Assembly (NCBI RefSeq): GCF_002009425.1
Contig: NZ_CP019936.1
Span: 4,699,297-4,763,296, forward strand
From: Thiosocius teredinicola
Lineage (GTDB): Bacteria; Pseudomonadota; Gammaproteobacteria; Chromatiales; Chromatiaceae
Direction of reading: 5' to 3'
Length of the DNA stretch: 64,000 bases
Position numbers and translations under genes: made by a program. Under the pieces are notes generated by a model, which saw only the letters and a program-made list of their open reading frames with translations, was not told the origin of the DNA and did no database searches. Below, piece after piece: positions 36,874 through 47,265 of this stretch (positions are counted from its first letter, which is position 1; each line of letters opens with the position of its first letter).

Positions 36874-37452
36874 ATGGACGGCTGCCAGACCCCGGCGAAA
36901 GTGCTGGCCTTGGATATCGCAGGCAATCCGAACGCATGGATCGACATCGAGCGTGCCGTGCACCTGATTACAACCGATCGGGTGCTCGCACTGCTGGGTG
37001 AAAATACCCGCCTGTTGTTCGGTGGCGTCAACGCACGCACCGGTCAACGTTCGCAGGTCGAGATCTCGAGCATCCTGTTGACGCGGATGCACGTGCAACC
37101 ACGCCTTTGGAGCAAGCAATACCAGCCGCCGCTGACCAACCGTGCGTTGTTCGCCCGCGATCGACATCTCTGCCAGTACTGCGGCAACGCGTTCGCAACG
37201 CAGAAGCTGACGCGAGATCACATCGTGCCGACAAGTCGCGGCGGTCTTGATACGTGGTCGAACACAACGACAGCTTGTGCGGTATGTAATGCAGCTAAAG
37301 GCGCTCGTACGCCGGAGGAATGGGGCGTGCAGTTGATCGCCGTGCCGTATGCGCCGTGCTATGCGGAGCATCTGCTGTTGAAAGGAAGGAATATCCTGGC
37401 TGACCAGGCCGCCTTTCTTCAGGCGCGCGTGCGGCGGGCGAAAGTGAACTGA
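36874..37452 (+). CDS. HNH endonuclease
   Basis: A 192-residue protein starting at ATG 36874 (AGGAG upstream). It has the N-terminal element VLALDIAGNPNAWIDIERAV and a C-terminal HNH domain: ALFARDRHLCQYCGN (CxxC), LTRDHIVPTSRGG and CAVCNAAKG (CxxC). The DHI histidine and zinc cysteines are intact, so nuclease activity is likely. Related proteins are scattered widely in gammaproteobacteria. It follows the array by 71 nt on the same strand and may be on the array transcript. A homing or defence role is possible. Confidence 0.88.
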   Translation: MDGCQTPAKVLALDIAGNPNAWIDIERAVHLITTDRVLALLGENTRLLFGGVNARTGQRSQVEISSILLTRMHVQPRLWSKQYQPPLTNRALFARDRHLCQYCGNAFATQKLTRDHIVPTSRGGLDTWSNTTTACAVCNAAKGARTPEEWGVQLIAVPYAPCYAEHLLLKGRNILADQAAFLQARVRRAKVN

Positions 37453-37496
37453 AGCCGAGATAGGCACTCGGTTCCTGACAACTGTTCAGGATGCGA

Positions 37497-37540
37497 GCGG
37501 CAGTCGGGTTCTTCAAAGAGAGCCCCTCTGCCGCTTCTTT
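37497..37540 (+). terminator. Terminator after the HNH gene
   Basis: GCGGCAG (37497-37503) pairs with CTGCCGC (37528-37534), with inner GGG/CCC pairs, followed by TTCTTT. It would end the array-HNH transcript. Confidence 0.7.
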
Positions 37541-37665
37541 GTTGATCTGTGAAAAAGATCGGTGGAATCAAGGGAAGCGGGTTCTCAGGTCTGCCTATTG
37601 TCGGTCTAGCGGGCGGCGCATCTGCCGATAAAACTTCCTAGTTGTAACCGATAGTTCCATAACCG

Positions 37666-38298
37666 ATGTCGAGCGGTTCATACGAGCTGGCTGCCGAGGC
37701 CTATGCGCTGATCATGCATGATGATCTCGCCGCACTCGAACGCCTGTTGAGCAACATTGAAGACGTAAATGCACTCAGCGAGCGGGGCCGCTCGCTGTTG
37801 GCGTGGGCGTGCTATTTCAATCGCCAATCGGTCATCGATTGGTTGCTGCAACATGGCGCTGACCCGAACCACCGCGACGACGAAGACTGGACCCCGCTCA
37901 AACACGCAATTCATCACGATGACGCAGGCTTGATCAAAAAGCTGGTCGCACATGGTGCAGATCCGCACGTTCGATGCCGTGCCGGGCACAACCTGTTATG
38001 GAGCGCCTGGGTCAATGAGCGAGAAATCGCGTTCCGAACCCTTGCTCGACTCGGGCTGCGCCCGCGCCGATCCGGCGTACCAAGAGCCGACTACAAGTAT
38101 CTCTTGAATGGCGGGACGATGAAGGGGCGCATGCGACCGCTTACCTCACCGCCGATTCCGCTCTACGCGCCCATCGGCGTGCGCGACTATGCCGGTGTCG
38201 CCCATGCATTTGCGGCGCACCTGCTGCTCAACCGTCTGTTCAAGATAGCGCCGTTGCCGAACGCAATCGCACGCCTGTTGGCAAAACCGGCCCGCTGA
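37666..38298 (+). CDS. Ankyrin-repeat protein
   Basis: A 210-residue soluble protein with three ankyrin repeats in its first 130 residues: SLLAWACYFNRQSVIDWLLQ, TPLKHAIHHDDAGLIKKLVA and NLLWSAWVNEREIAFRTLAR. Each is preceded by the typical GADPN or GADPH turn. No enzymatic domain is visible, and the C-terminal part is helical and basic. Ankyrin repeats bind proteins; the partner is unknown. Composition does not differ strikingly from neighbours. Confidence 0.85.
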   Translation: MSSGSYELAAEAYALIMHDDLAALERLLSNIEDVNALSERGRSLLAWACYFNRQSVIDWLLQHGADPNHRDDEDWTPLKHAIHHDDAGLIKKLVAHGADPHVRCRAGHNLLWSAWVNEREIAFRTLARLGLRPRRSGVPRADYKYLLNGGTMKGRMRPLTSPPIPLYAPIGVRDYAGVAHAFAAHLLLNRLFKIAPLPNAIARLLAKPAR

Positions 38299-38334
38299 CA
38301 AAACACCGTAACTAGCCGGCCCGATGCAAGAGAG

Positions 38335-40635
38335 TCAGCCTTTGCGCGCTTTGGCAAAGGCCGCGGCAAGTGCGCCCTGCGGTGCCGGCTGTGAACTATG
38401 CTGCCTCCGTTTCTGGTCTGCACGCTCACGCTGTGGGCGAGGCGAACGTTCAGTTTGCCCCTTGCCGGCTTCATCGCTCATCCGCATCGACAAGCCGATA
38501 CGTTTGCGCTGCAGATCAACGTCCATGACCTTTACCTTGACCACATCGCCCGCCTTGACCACTTCACGCGGGTCTTTAATGAACTTGTCACTCATCGCCG
38601 AGATATGCACCAAGCCATCCTGATGTACGCCGATATCGACGAAAGCCCCAAAGTTAGTGACGTTGGTGATGACACCTTCGAGCACCATGTTGGGTTTGAG
38701 ATCAGACAGTGTTTCAACACCATCCTGGAACTCGGCCGTCTTGAATTCCGGTCGCGGGTCACGACCGGGCTTTTCGAGTTCCGCAACAATGTCCTGCACG
38801 GTGGGAGCACCGAAAGTGTCATCGGTGTAGTCCGTGACGGTCAAACGGCGAAGAAAGGCACCGTCGCCGATCACCTGGGCGATGTTGCGATCATTCTTTT
38901 TCAGGATGCGTTCAACAACGGGATACGCCTCGGGATGCACAGCGGAGGCATCCAGGGGGTTGCTGCCGTCCATTACGCGCAAAAAGCCGGCAGCCTGTTC
39001 AAACGTTTTGTCGCCTAGGCGCGGCACCTTTTTCAGTTGCTGACGGTCGGCAAACGCCCCGTTCTGATCGCGAAACTGCACAATGTTGTCCGCCACGATG
39101 CTCGAAAGACCTGCGACACGGGTGAGCAGTGCAGGGGATGCGGTATTCACATCGACGCCTACGGCGTTCACACAGTCTTCGACCACGTTATCGAGGCTGC
39201 GCGCCAGTTGAGTCTGACTCACATCGTGCTGATACTGGCCCACACCAATCGACTTCGGATCGATCTTTACCAGCTCTGCCAACGGATCTTGTAGACGACG
39301 TGCGATCGATACCGCACCGCGCAAAGATACATCGAGATCGGGCAGTTCGTTCGATGCCAGCTCGGACGCCGAGTAAACGGACGCGCCGGCCTCGCTGACC
39401 ATGATCTTGTTGAGCTTGAGTTCCGGATGCTTCTTGATCAACTCGGCTGCCAGGCGATCGGTTTCCCGAGAGGCTGTGCCATTGCCGATCGCGACCAGTT
39501 GAACCTTGTGTGTCGCCGCCAGTTTCGCAAGCGTTGCCAGCGATTGGTCCCATTGCTTTTTCGGCGGATGCGGATAGATGGTATCGGTTGCTACGACCTT
39601 GCCGGTGTTGTCGACAATAGCGACCTTTACACCTGTGCGAAGACCAGGGTCGAGGCCGAGCGTGGCACGCGGGCCGGCCGGAGCGGCCAGCAGTAGATCA
39701 TGAAGGTTGGCGGCGAACACCTTGATGGCCTCGCCTTCGGCTGCTTCACGCAAGCGGGTTTTCAATTCCAGGTCGAGTCGGGTCAGCAGTTTGACCCGCC
39801 ATGTCATTCGGACCGAGTCGCGCAACCAGGCATCGGCCGCGCGACCTTCATCGCGAATGGCGAAACGCGCGGCAATCATCCGTTCGGGTTGAGTGCGGCC
39901 GTTCTCGTCTTCATCGATATCGAAATCGAGAAACACGATGCCTTCGTTGCGTGCCCGAAACAGCGCCAGCGCGCGATGCGACGGGATGGCCCGGATCGGC
40001 TGGCTGAAATCGAAATAGTCAGCGAACTTCGCCCCTTCCTGTTCCTTGCCGGCGATGACTGCGCTCTTGAGCTTGGCGTTGTCCCACAGCCATTCGCGCA
40101 CGTTGCCGCTCAGCTCCGCATCCTCGGCCCAATTCTCCATCAGGATCTGGCGCGCACCGTCGAGTACCGCTTTGATGTCTGCAAAACCGGCTTCTTCGTT
40201 GAGGTAGTCAGCCGCGAGAGTTTCCGGATCTTGCGTCGGATCCTCAAGAATGGCCTCAACCAGCGGAGCAATACCGGCTTCACGCGCAATCTGTGCCTTG
40301 GTGCGGCGTTTCGGCTTGTACGGCAAATAGATATCTTCGAGGCGCGTCTTGGTGTCGGCCGACAGGATCTCTTTTTCAAGCTCGGGGGTCAGCTTGCCTT
40401 GTTCATCGACGGACTTCAGAACCGTTGCACGCCGTTCTTCCAATTCACGCAGGTAACCCAATCGCTCTTCCAATGTCCGCAGCTGCGCATCATCGAGACC
40501 ACCGGTTACTTCCTTACGATATCGCGCGATAAACGGCACGGTTGCGCCACCATCGATTAGGTCGATTGCCGACTCCACCTGCCGGGTGTTTACAGCGATC
40601 TCATTGGCAATTCGTTCAGCGATGGATGGCAGCAC
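38335..40635 (-). CDS. tex: Tex-family RNA-binding transcription accessory protein
   Basis: A 766-residue cytoplasmic protein. It has the N-terminal Tex helical part, including [17 protein letters not shown] and [17 protein letters not shown]. Next comes a YqgF-like RNase H fold ([18 protein letters not shown]), helix-hairpin-helix repeats and a C-terminal S1 domain ([20 protein letters not shown] to [16 protein letters not shown]). Length is normal for the family. Tex affects transcription and RNA turnover. It is transcribed alone, convergent with the ankyrin gene. Confidence 0.96.
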   Translation of the reverse strand: MLPSIAERIANEIAVNTRQVESAIDLIDGGATVPFIARYRKEVTGGLDDAQLRTLEERLGYLRELEERRATVLKSVDEQGKLTPELEKEILSADTKTRLEDIYLPYKPKRRTKAQIAREAGIAPLVEAILEDPTQDPETLAADYLNEEAGFADIKAVLDGARQILMENWAEDAELSGNVREWLWDNAKLKSAVIAGKEQEGAKFADYFDFSQPIRAIPSHRALALFRARNEGIVFLDFDIDEDENGRTQPERMIAARFAIRDEGRAADAWLRDSVRMTWRVKLLTRLDLELKTRLREAAEGEAIKVFAANLHDLLLAAPAGPRATLGLDPGLRTGVKVAIVDNTGKVVATDTIYPHPPKKQWDQSLATLAKLAATHKVQLVAIGNGTASRETDRLAAELIKKHPELKLNKIMVSEAGASVYSASELASNELPDLDVSLRGAVSIARRLQDPLAELVKIDPKSIGVGQYQHDVSQTQLARSLDNVVEDCVNAVGVDVNTASPALLTRVAGLSSIVADNIVQFRDQNGAFADRQQLKKVPRLGDKTFEQAAGFLRVMDGSNPLDASAVHPEAYPVVERILKKNDRNIAQVIGDGAFLRRLTVTDYTDDTFGAPTVQDIVAELEKPGRDPRPEFKTAEFQDGVETLSDLKPNMVLEGVITNVTNFGAFVDIGVHQDGLVHISAMSDKFIKDPREVVKAGDVVKVKVMDVDLQRKRIGLSMRMSDEAGKGQTERSPRPQRERADQKRRQHSSQPAPQGALAAAFAKARKG

Positions 40636-40785
40636 GCAAGGGCCCTCGTCAGATTTGAAGACGGCAAATCTACACCAAGGCGTAGCAGGGTAAAACCTCG
40701 GTGGACACTCTAGGGATGGCGCGGCGGTTAGGTGATTGAAAAGATGACGAAATCAGTGAATGCCAGGGAACAGAGACGGCGTTGC

Positions 40786-41601
40786 TCAGCCAAAGTACTC
40801 CACAGCCCAGGTCACCGGCAGCGCAATGGTTCGGGCGAGGACATCGGATACCTGCTGCTGGAAGCGATTCCAACGCGTGCCGGCAGTCTCCATCGGCTCA
40901 CCTAGCAGATCGGGGTCGCAACGCATCTGTGTCCAGCCCTTGTAGTTCTCTACTGGCGGAACTTCCGTTGGAAGATTCTGCCACTCGGGATAGTCGCGAT
41001 GCACTTTGTTTGGCAATACGTTTACAGGATCGATCACACCCATTCCCCAACGATCGTTGTCTGCAGGGTTGGATGTCATGAAGAGGCGGCCGTCTTGAAC
41101 TTCGATAAAAGCCTGCCTGCCTGCCACGGTGATCCGCGTGATTTCGCGCGCCCAGGGCCGAGTGCCGATCCACCGGGCATCGTTGAAGGTCCTGCCCTGA
41201 TCCTTCGAAACGAGAAAGCCTGACGCGTCAGAATAGGGCAAGAAAACGAAATCACCGTCGTCATCCGCGTGAACAATATCAGGCAGGAAAACTCTAGCGA
41301 ACTGATCGATGTATGCAGTCCGAACACCATGCTTTTCATCTGCGTAATAGATTGCGCCTTCGCAACCGTATCCTGTCAGTTCCAGGTGTCGATGGTCGTC
41401 GAAGCGATATATCACCTGTGTAGCAGGCTTATTTCGGGACGACGATTGCCCGGCAGGTAGAATAGGGACGATAGCAGCAACTGCTAAGAGAATTCCCAAA
41501 GCCGCCAGCGCCTTTTTCTGCGTCCGAATCGAAACCAATAATGCGATTGAGGAGAAAAGAAGCGTCCATATTGAAACAATCCAGACTTCTGCTGTTTCCA
41601 T
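40786..41601 (-). CDS. Tli3-like T6SS immunity protein, membrane-anchored
   Basis: About 271 residues starting METAEVWIVSIWTLLFSSIA, with one or two N-terminal hydrophobic helices and a periplasmic domain of beta-propeller character (GFLVSKDQGRTFNDARWIG, AFIEVQDGRLFMTS). It resembles Tli3-family immunity proteins, which neutralise Tle3 lipases. I choose the start at 41601, 11 nt after the effector stop, because GAGAG precedes it. Its position directly behind the effector gene is the main support; specific residues of Tli3 were not checked. Confidence 0.75.
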   Translation of the reverse strand: METAEVWIVSIWTLLFSSIALLVSIRTQKKALAALGILLAVAAIVPILPAGQSSSRNKPATQVIYRFDDHRHLELTGYGCEGAIYYADEKHGVRTAYIDQFARVFLPDIVHADDDGDFVFLPYSDASGFLVSKDQGRTFNDARWIGTRPWAREITRITVAGRQAFIEVQDGRLFMTSNPADNDRWGMGVIDPVNVLPNKVHRDYPEWQNLPTEVPPVENYKGWTQMRCDPDLLGEPMETAGTRWNRFQQQVSDVLARTIALPVTWAVEYFG

Positions 41602-41611
41602 GCATAATCTC

Positions 41612-43777
41612 TCAAGGGGTATGAACAATCGGAAAGTATTGGTGCTTTGATGCTAGGGCTTTGCGTGCACGTTCTGCGTTGCGACGATTGCGCTCGAGCT
41701 CACTCACACGTTGTTCCCATTCTCTTGTCGGCCAATTCGATTTCTCATCGTGCAATCGGCGAATTCGCGTATCGAGATTTTTTACTATCTTTTCGTAATC
41801 GGAAACTTCAACTATCTCGTTGACGATACCTGCGACAGCAAGTGGTTTGTTCATTTGCCTTTTTATGCGCTCTGGCAACAAACCACTTGACCAGTATTTG
41901 ACATCATCTGGGGCTCCACTCTCCCGCCAATCCGCCATTCGCAATAAGTTCTGCCAGAACTCGCCGCCATCTTTCTTCGTGAAGTCATAGCTATTGCACC
42001 GCCCTACGGCCACATCGAATGCCGTTACGCATTTTGATGCCCCTCGGTTCAGAACGATCGCCGAATGATGGGAATCCTCTGTGGGTGTGGAACTGGCGTC
42101 GGCATACAACTCTTGCCGCGAAAGATAACGATCGACGACAAACCATTTTCTGTCGGAGGAAAGACTGGCCGATGCCAGTTGCCAATCCTTGCCCTGGTTC
42201 CTGAGAGCTGCCTCGAGTTCTTCGATTTCTTCTGCATTCAGCATTGAAGAAGTGTATGTCAGACGGTCCGGCAGCCGTTCAAACGGGTTGCGCACCACCT
42301 CGCGCTGGATGTTTCTGCCGGTTTCCGGCGTCGCCGCCGCTTGAACTCCCCAGTTCGACGAGCCGATATTGTTGCACCCCGATAGAAGGGTGAATTCATA
42401 GTCGAGGTCTGGCAGCATGCCGGCGTTCAGATCACGCAGCGCGCCGGTCGGCACATCTTCGTTAGAAAACACCTTCGCCAAAGCGCGTTTCAGGTTCGGC
42501 AACTTTCTAGGCTTGGGCGAAGGTTGCAGGTGCATGAACTCGTTGTCGAGAAACATGCGTTGGCCGAATCCCTCACCACACTTTTCGTGAATATCGAGCG
42601 GCACACCCTGCCAACCGAACCCTTCCACGTTGTCGAGCGAGACGGTCATGTCATGCGGACAGAAGTAGTTGAATATGCGACCGTGATTGTCGCGCATATG
42701 CGCCTCTTTTTCCTTGACCGAACTGGCAGCGACGCCCTTGGCCACGAGGTGCTCTGCGCTCGGGCCCGCGACACGTTGTTCAAAGGTGAGTTGGCACAAG
42801 TTTGCGAAGGTTTCGATTCGGGCGCGCTTTGATTGTTGCGGACCAAATGACTGTGAAGCTTCATGAAAAGGGGTCTGAAAGCTGTACGGCGAGTTGTTGA
42901 GAATGAGGCAATCGGCCGGGCGCGAGGGACTGTCTGGACTGTTCGCCGCCAGGAAGTTTGCGAGCATCGAAACCATCGTTCCCTGGCTATGAGCAACCAG
43001 TGTTATCGAGTCATCTTTGGTGTTTGGGCGGTTACGTATCTCGGCAATTAGATCGGCCAATCGCTGAGCGGCCCAGACGAAATAGACTCGATGCGGATTT
43101 TCGTACATCGGATGACTCAGATCATCCATGACATAGCGGGAGATCCATTTGACGATTCCCCAGATATTGCCTCCCGGTCCCCACATGTCGACAAGGTTCG
43201 ACGTGGCGTTTGCGAACACCCCACCATTCTTCGCGAAGTTTTCGTCGAGGCGGTTTCCGAAGCAATCCTGGTTTTCGTAGCCTTTGCTGGGATCATTGGC
43301 ACCTACGACATAGTAGGCGTCGTATGGCGCGTCTACTTCTTTGACGTCCCGGCGACGCCGTAGTTCATCGCGGTAACGCGCCTGATCTGCGTCGTAGGTC
43401 GCTTTATCGACTGCGCGGAACCCCCAGTAGAATGGAATGATCGGGTTGTATCCCTGGGCTTCTGCGCGCCGCTCGTGGCTGACGACACGGTTGTCTTTGC
43501 AGGCCCGCGGCACATCCCATTCACCGGGTGTCAGATCATCACGACCTAAACGGATATTCAAACCCTGACATAAACCGTCTGCTTGCGTCGGGTAAGCCTC
43601 ACCAACATCGTTGACACCGTGTACCAGGATGATGATCCCGGGCATTGGGCGTTTGAATCGAATATCTACCTGGTCGGTTTCGCCGACTTTGGGCGTCGTA
43701 ACGAATTCCTTGATCACGTCACCGTTCTTGCCGGCGTCGCGGACGCGTTTGTTGGGAGAGTAGCGTTCCTTGCTCAT
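41612..43777 (-). CDS. Type VI secretion lipase effector, Tle3 family (DUF3274-type)
   Basis: A 721-residue protein with no signal peptide. The alpha/beta-hydrolase core includes PGIIILVHGVNDVG and the nucleophile elbow TLVAHSQGTM (Ser264). Later come FCPHDMTVSLDNVEGFGWQG, supplying acid and other conserved residues, and a long C-terminal helical region (EKSNWPTREWEQRVSELERN). Tle3 enzymes hydrolyse phospholipids in the target periplasm. It is encoded 20 bp after VgrG and before the immunity gene, the standard order. Base composition is lower in GC than vgrG, which suggests the effector was acquired separately. Confidence 0.85.
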   Translation of the reverse strand: MSKERYSPNKRVRDAGKNGDVIKEFVTTPKVGETDQVDIRFKRPMPGIIILVHGVNDVGEAYPTQADGLCQGLNIRLGRDDLTPGEWDVPRACKDNRVVSHERRAEAQGYNPIIPFYWGFRAVDKATYDADQARYRDELRRRRDVKEVDAPYDAYYVVGANDPSKGYENQDCFGNRLDENFAKNGGVFANATSNLVDMWGPGGNIWGIVKWISRYVMDDLSHPMYENPHRVYFVWAAQRLADLIAEIRNRPNTKDDSITLVAHSQGTMVSMLANFLAANSPDSPSRPADCLILNNSPYSFQTPFHEASQSFGPQQSKRARIETFANLCQLTFEQRVAGPSAEHLVAKGVAASSVKEKEAHMRDNHGRIFNYFCPHDMTVSLDNVEGFGWQGVPLDIHEKCGEGFGQRMFLDNEFMHLQPSPKPRKLPNLKRALAKVFSNEDVPTGALRDLNAGMLPDLDYEFTLLSGCNNIGSSNWGVQAAATPETGRNIQREVVRNPFERLPDRLTYTSSMLNAEEIEELEAALRNQGKDWQLASASLSSDRKWFVVDRYLSRQELYADASSTPTEDSHHSAIVLNRGASKCVTAFDVAVGRCNSYDFTKKDGGEFWQNLLRMADWRESGAPDDVKYWSSGLLPERIKRQMNKPLAVAGIVNEIVEVSDYEKIVKNLDTRIRRLHDEKSNWPTREWEQRVSELERNRRNAERARKALASKHQYFPIVHTP

Positions 43778-43797
43778 GCGTTTTCTCTTGGGGGGGT

Positions 43798-46700
43798 TCA
43801 GTCGGGAAGGATTTCTATTGCGGCATTGGCAAAGTGGGCAGCATCGATAATCTCTGCGCGCCCTAGATTGTCAGTCTTACCTTCGAACACACGGCCGTCA
43901 TCGAGCGTGACACGGTAGTTCCGATTTGCGATAGGGTCATCACTGCCTTCCCAGGTGAGCACCGGCAGTCGGTCAAACGCACCGGTCGGCGCGAACTCGG
44001 GTACATCAAAATGCATGCTGGTCGGCCCACTGAAACTCTTCTTACTCGCATGCACGGTAATGGTCCCGGGACACTCCACGGTGATCCCACCATCGATCGT
44101 GATGCTCGCCCCGCCGGCGACGGCCAAGTGGACCCTCTTGGCCGCCGCAAAGTCGATATCCGCTCTCGCTGAGACCATCGTTAGGTCTTGCTTGGCCTGG
44201 AGCTTGAGTTGGTCGCTCTGCGCCTGCATGTCGACCGGGTCTTTGGCCGCGATCAGGGTGATGCCGGTGTTGCCCTCGCCGGGTTGGATCGCGCCGGCAA
44301 GCAGGCCAATCGCCTGACCGGTGTGGATACGTGCCTTGCCACCGACGGCGATGTCGGTGTCCTGTCCGCTCATCGCGGTGAAGGTCTCGCCGTTGGCAAA
44401 CTGCAGGTGCTGTCCGGCGACGTTGGCCAGGCCGGCCTTGGCCGCCTGGATGATCGCCGGGTCGGTGAAGTGCGGCACCTTGTCGTCGGTGACTTTCGTG
44501 TTCTTGTTGGCCGCGTCGTTTTCGGCCGGGTTGAGCGCGCTGTGCTCGACCATGCCGCTGGCGGTCTGGTGCATCGCCGGGATCGGCGCGAGCTTGGGGT
44601 CGACGAAGCTGCCGCCGGGCTTTGCGCTGCCGACACTGTTGGCCAGTTGCACGGTCTGGTGTGTCTTGGCCGCGTTCGACAGGGTGCTGGCCTGGGTTTT
44701 GGCCTGGTTGAGCAGGGCCATACCGGCGGTCAGGTCCCCGGCCGGCTCGGCAGGGGTGCGTCGTGCCCAGGTGCTCATCAGCACGCCTTGCCCCCCTCTC
44801 AGTGCGCCGTAGGCATCGGTGCGCAGCTCGGCCCCGGCGCCACGGAAGCTGCCGCGGTAGTTGTCGGCCTGGTGGACCAGGTGACCTAAGTTGAGCTCGG
44901 TGTGGTGCTGGGTGGTCTTGAGCTGCACGCGTTGCTGGTTGTCGGTGTCGTCAAACACCAGTTGGTTGTAGCCCTCACCACCGAACGCCTTGGTCTTGAA
45001 GCCGCTGAGGGCTGCGGCATGCGCATGGCTGCTCGGGGCTGCACCGTGCCATGCCGGGCTGTGGCCAGCGGCGAGGTTGCCCTGGCCGCTCGGGCTGTGG
45101 TCGGTGGCCTCATCGAATACGCGGGTGTCGGCGGTTTTGTGGTTGTCGCCGCCCGGGGTCGGCATGGTTCCACCTTCGCCCTGCCCGTTGTACAGGGCGC
45201 CGATCACCAGCGGCCGGTCGATATCACCCTCAAGGAAGTCGACCAGCACCTCCTGGCCGATGCGCGGCAGCCACTGCCAGCCCATGCCGTTGCCGGCCTG
45301 GCGGCTGGCAACCCGCAGCCAGCAGGTCAGGCGGTCGTCGGCACGCTCACCGCGCTGCCAGTGGAAGCGCACCTTGATGCGCCCGAGCGCATCGCACCAG
45401 ATCTCGTCGACGCCGTTGGGCCGGTCTTCGCCGTGCGGACCGACCACGATCGCGGTCATCGGGCCGGGGGCCAAGGGTCGCGGGTTGATGCGGGCACCGG
45501 TGTCGTCGGCCAGGCGTGGCCGCCACGGCACCTTGGCACGCAGGGTCTCGAAGCGGTTGCCGTAGCCGCGCTGGCGCGCCAGGTCGAGCAGCTCACTGGG
45601 AATCTGGGTGGGAGCAGCTATCGGTGCCAGGGTGTCGCCGGTCGGCAGGTCATCCCCCCCGAGCGGACCGGTCAGGCGCTTGGCGACCTTGTCGATCGAC
45701 TCGCCGGACAGGTTGTTGATGCCCACATGGGTCAGCTCGGTCAGCAGGAAGCGGCGGTTGTCGCCGGTGTCCTGTCCAGCCTGATCGTTGCCCTCACCCT
45801 CTTCGAGCAGGTCCAGCGGTGATTCGCTCAAGTCGAAGGCGAAGCCGGGGCGGAAGGTGCGCACGCTGCCGCGGCCGAAGAAGGTCTTGTAGCGGGCCTC
45901 GCGGGCCTGCATCGCCAGGCGCAGGTAGCGGTCGGCCTCGCCACGGGTGGCATGGGCGTATTGACCGGCGGGCTCGTAGTGCTCGAGGAGCGGGGCATGC
46001 TCGCCACCGAAGCTGTGGTGGGTCGGCACCTGGGCGGTGACGCCGCGCTTGGCCTTGTAGTCGTAGCTGAGCACCGTCATGACGGTGGTATCGAGCTGAC
46101 GGCGGCTGCCCAGCGCGGTGATGGCATCTTCGGTCTCTTGCGAGTCGGCGCGGTGGAAGCGGATTGCGCCTTGGGTGTCGGATTGCTCATCGCTGGGGCA
46201 GGCGACGCTGTCGGCGAACAGGCGGATGCGGTGGCCGGCCGGGGCGGCCTCATCCTCTTCGACGCACCAGGCCAGGCCCTCTTCGGCGAGCAGGCGTGAG
46301 ACGAAGGCGTAGTCGCTTTCGCGGTACTGCACGCAGAAGCTGCGCGGGCGGGTATCGGACAGAAACCCGGCGACCTCGTCGGACCACTGCCAGGCGGCAT
46401 GGGCGGCATAGTCGCCGAACACGAGGTCGATGATCTCGACCACGGTCTTTTCCTGGAACACCCGGTTGTGGCGGCCGCGCCCAAGCAGCCAGGTCCAGGG
46501 CACCAGGGTCAGGCGGTAGCGGGTGAAGCCGCCGTCGGCGCCGAGCTTGTCGGCGGCGCGCACCAGGGCGCTGCGGCGTGACGGGGTGCCATCGGCCAGG
46601 GTCGTGACCAGCGTGACCGGCTGGCCCATGAAGGCTTTGAGCTCAAGAAAGGCATCGGTCGACAGGCCGTCGATCACGATTTCGAAACCGGCGGACAGCG

Positions 46701-46800
46701 CCTCGCGCCCCCACCAGGCTTCCACCAGCAACAAGCCCGGCGCACCCGATGGCCACTCAAGCTCGTACAAGCGCGTCTCCGCGCTAAACAACAGATCCAT
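43798..46800 (-). CDS. vgrG: Type VI secretion spike protein VgrG
   Basis: A 1000-residue protein starting MDLLFSAETRLYELEWPSGA; ATG 46800 has AAGGAAAGAG upstream. It has a gp27-like N-terminal half, a gp5 OB-fold (RIKVRFHWQRGERADDR, EVLVDFLEGDIDRPLVIGAL) and a DUF2345 needle segment from about 690 to 900. A C-terminal extension holding YRVTLDDGRVFEGKTDNLG resembles a transthyretin-like adaptor domain and may dock the Tle3 effector. No other T6SS structural genes lie in the window, so this is an orphan vgrG island. Confidence 0.93.
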   Translation of the reverse strand: MDLLFSAETRLYELEWPSGAPGLLLVEAWWGREALSAGFEIVIDGLSTDAFLELKAFMGQPVTLVTTLADGTPSRRSALVRAADKLGADGGFTRYRLTLVPWTWLLGRGRHNRVFQEKTVVEIIDLVFGDYAAHAAWQWSDEVAGFLSDTRPRSFCVQYRESDYAFVSRLLAEEGLAWCVEEDEAAPAGHRIRLFADSVACPSDEQSDTQGAIRFHRADSQETEDAITALGSRRQLDTTVMTVLSYDYKAKRGVTAQVPTHHSFGGEHAPLLEHYEPAGQYAHATRGEADRYLRLAMQAREARYKTFFGRGSVRTFRPGFAFDLSESPLDLLEEGEGNDQAGQDTGDNRRFLLTELTHVGINNLSGESIDKVAKRLTGPLGGDDLPTGDTLAPIAAPTQIPSELLDLARQRGYGNRFETLRAKVPWRPRLADDTGARINPRPLAPGPMTAIVVGPHGEDRPNGVDEIWCDALGRIKVRFHWQRGERADDRLTCWLRVASRQAGNGMGWQWLPRIGQEVLVDFLEGDIDRPLVIGALYNGQGEGGTMPTPGGDNHKTADTRVFDEATDHSPSGQGNLAAGHSPAWHGAAPSSHAHAAALSGFKTKAFGGEGYNQLVFDDTDNQQRVQLKTTQHHTELNLGHLVHQADNYRGSFRGAGAELRTDAYGALRGGQGVLMSTWARRTPAEPAGDLTAGMALLNQAKTQASTLSNAAKTHQTVQLANSVGSAKPGGSFVDPKLAPIPAMHQTASGMVEHSALNPAENDAANKNTKVTDDKVPHFTDPAIIQAAKAGLANVAGQHLQFANGETFTAMSGQDTDIAVGGKARIHTGQAIGLLAGAIQPGEGNTGITLIAAKDPVDMQAQSDQLKLQAKQDLTMVSARADIDFAAAKRVHLAVAGGASITIDGGITVECPGTITVHASKKSFSGPTSMHFDVPEFAPTGAFDRLPVLTWEGSDDPIANRNYRVTLDDGRVFEGKTDNLGRAEIIDAAHFANAAIEILPD

Positions 46801-47265
46801 GTCGTTTCTCTTTCCTTGATTACGAAGCAGCCGCAGTTCCAAGCGGCCGAGCAAGTCTTCGTTGCGTGCGACGATTTTCGCATAGCGACCCTTGGCCGAT
46901 CACGCCGCCGGGTGTAGTTGGCGAGTTAGATTCGCGTTACACAGAAAGCAGTTACTAAACCGGCAATGGGCGGATGCACAATGCGTCAGTGGTCGACGCT
47001 CGCGCTGTTGGCGCTGATCGGCACGCTGACTGGCAGCCAAGCGTTGAATCTCTTTTGTGCGTCTCTTCGTAGATATCGGTAAGCATTGCCGTGCACGGTC
47101 GTTCAGCCTGCGATACATCGGGTGATGTCAGCGATAGGCTAGATGCACGATACAGGTCGCCGTACGGGTAGTATTGGACTATGCGGTGAGACTGGTCGAA
47201 CCTGCGATGGGCAATGCGAAACAGTCGAGCGACAACCTACTTTGGGATCGGGTGCTATCCATCAA
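46801..47265. other. Intergenic region between VgrG and GNAT genes
   Basis: No convincing gene. Short frames on both strands lack ribosome-binding sites. It contains the divergent promoters of vgrG (left) and the GNAT gene (right), but I see no clear -35/-10 pair. Confidence 0.35.

Noticed and set aside
43955-46581. Long plus-strand frames antisense to vgrG (up to 306 codons)
   Set aside because: High-GC shadow frames of a gene with clear domains on the other strand; low-complexity Arg/Ala/Gly composition.
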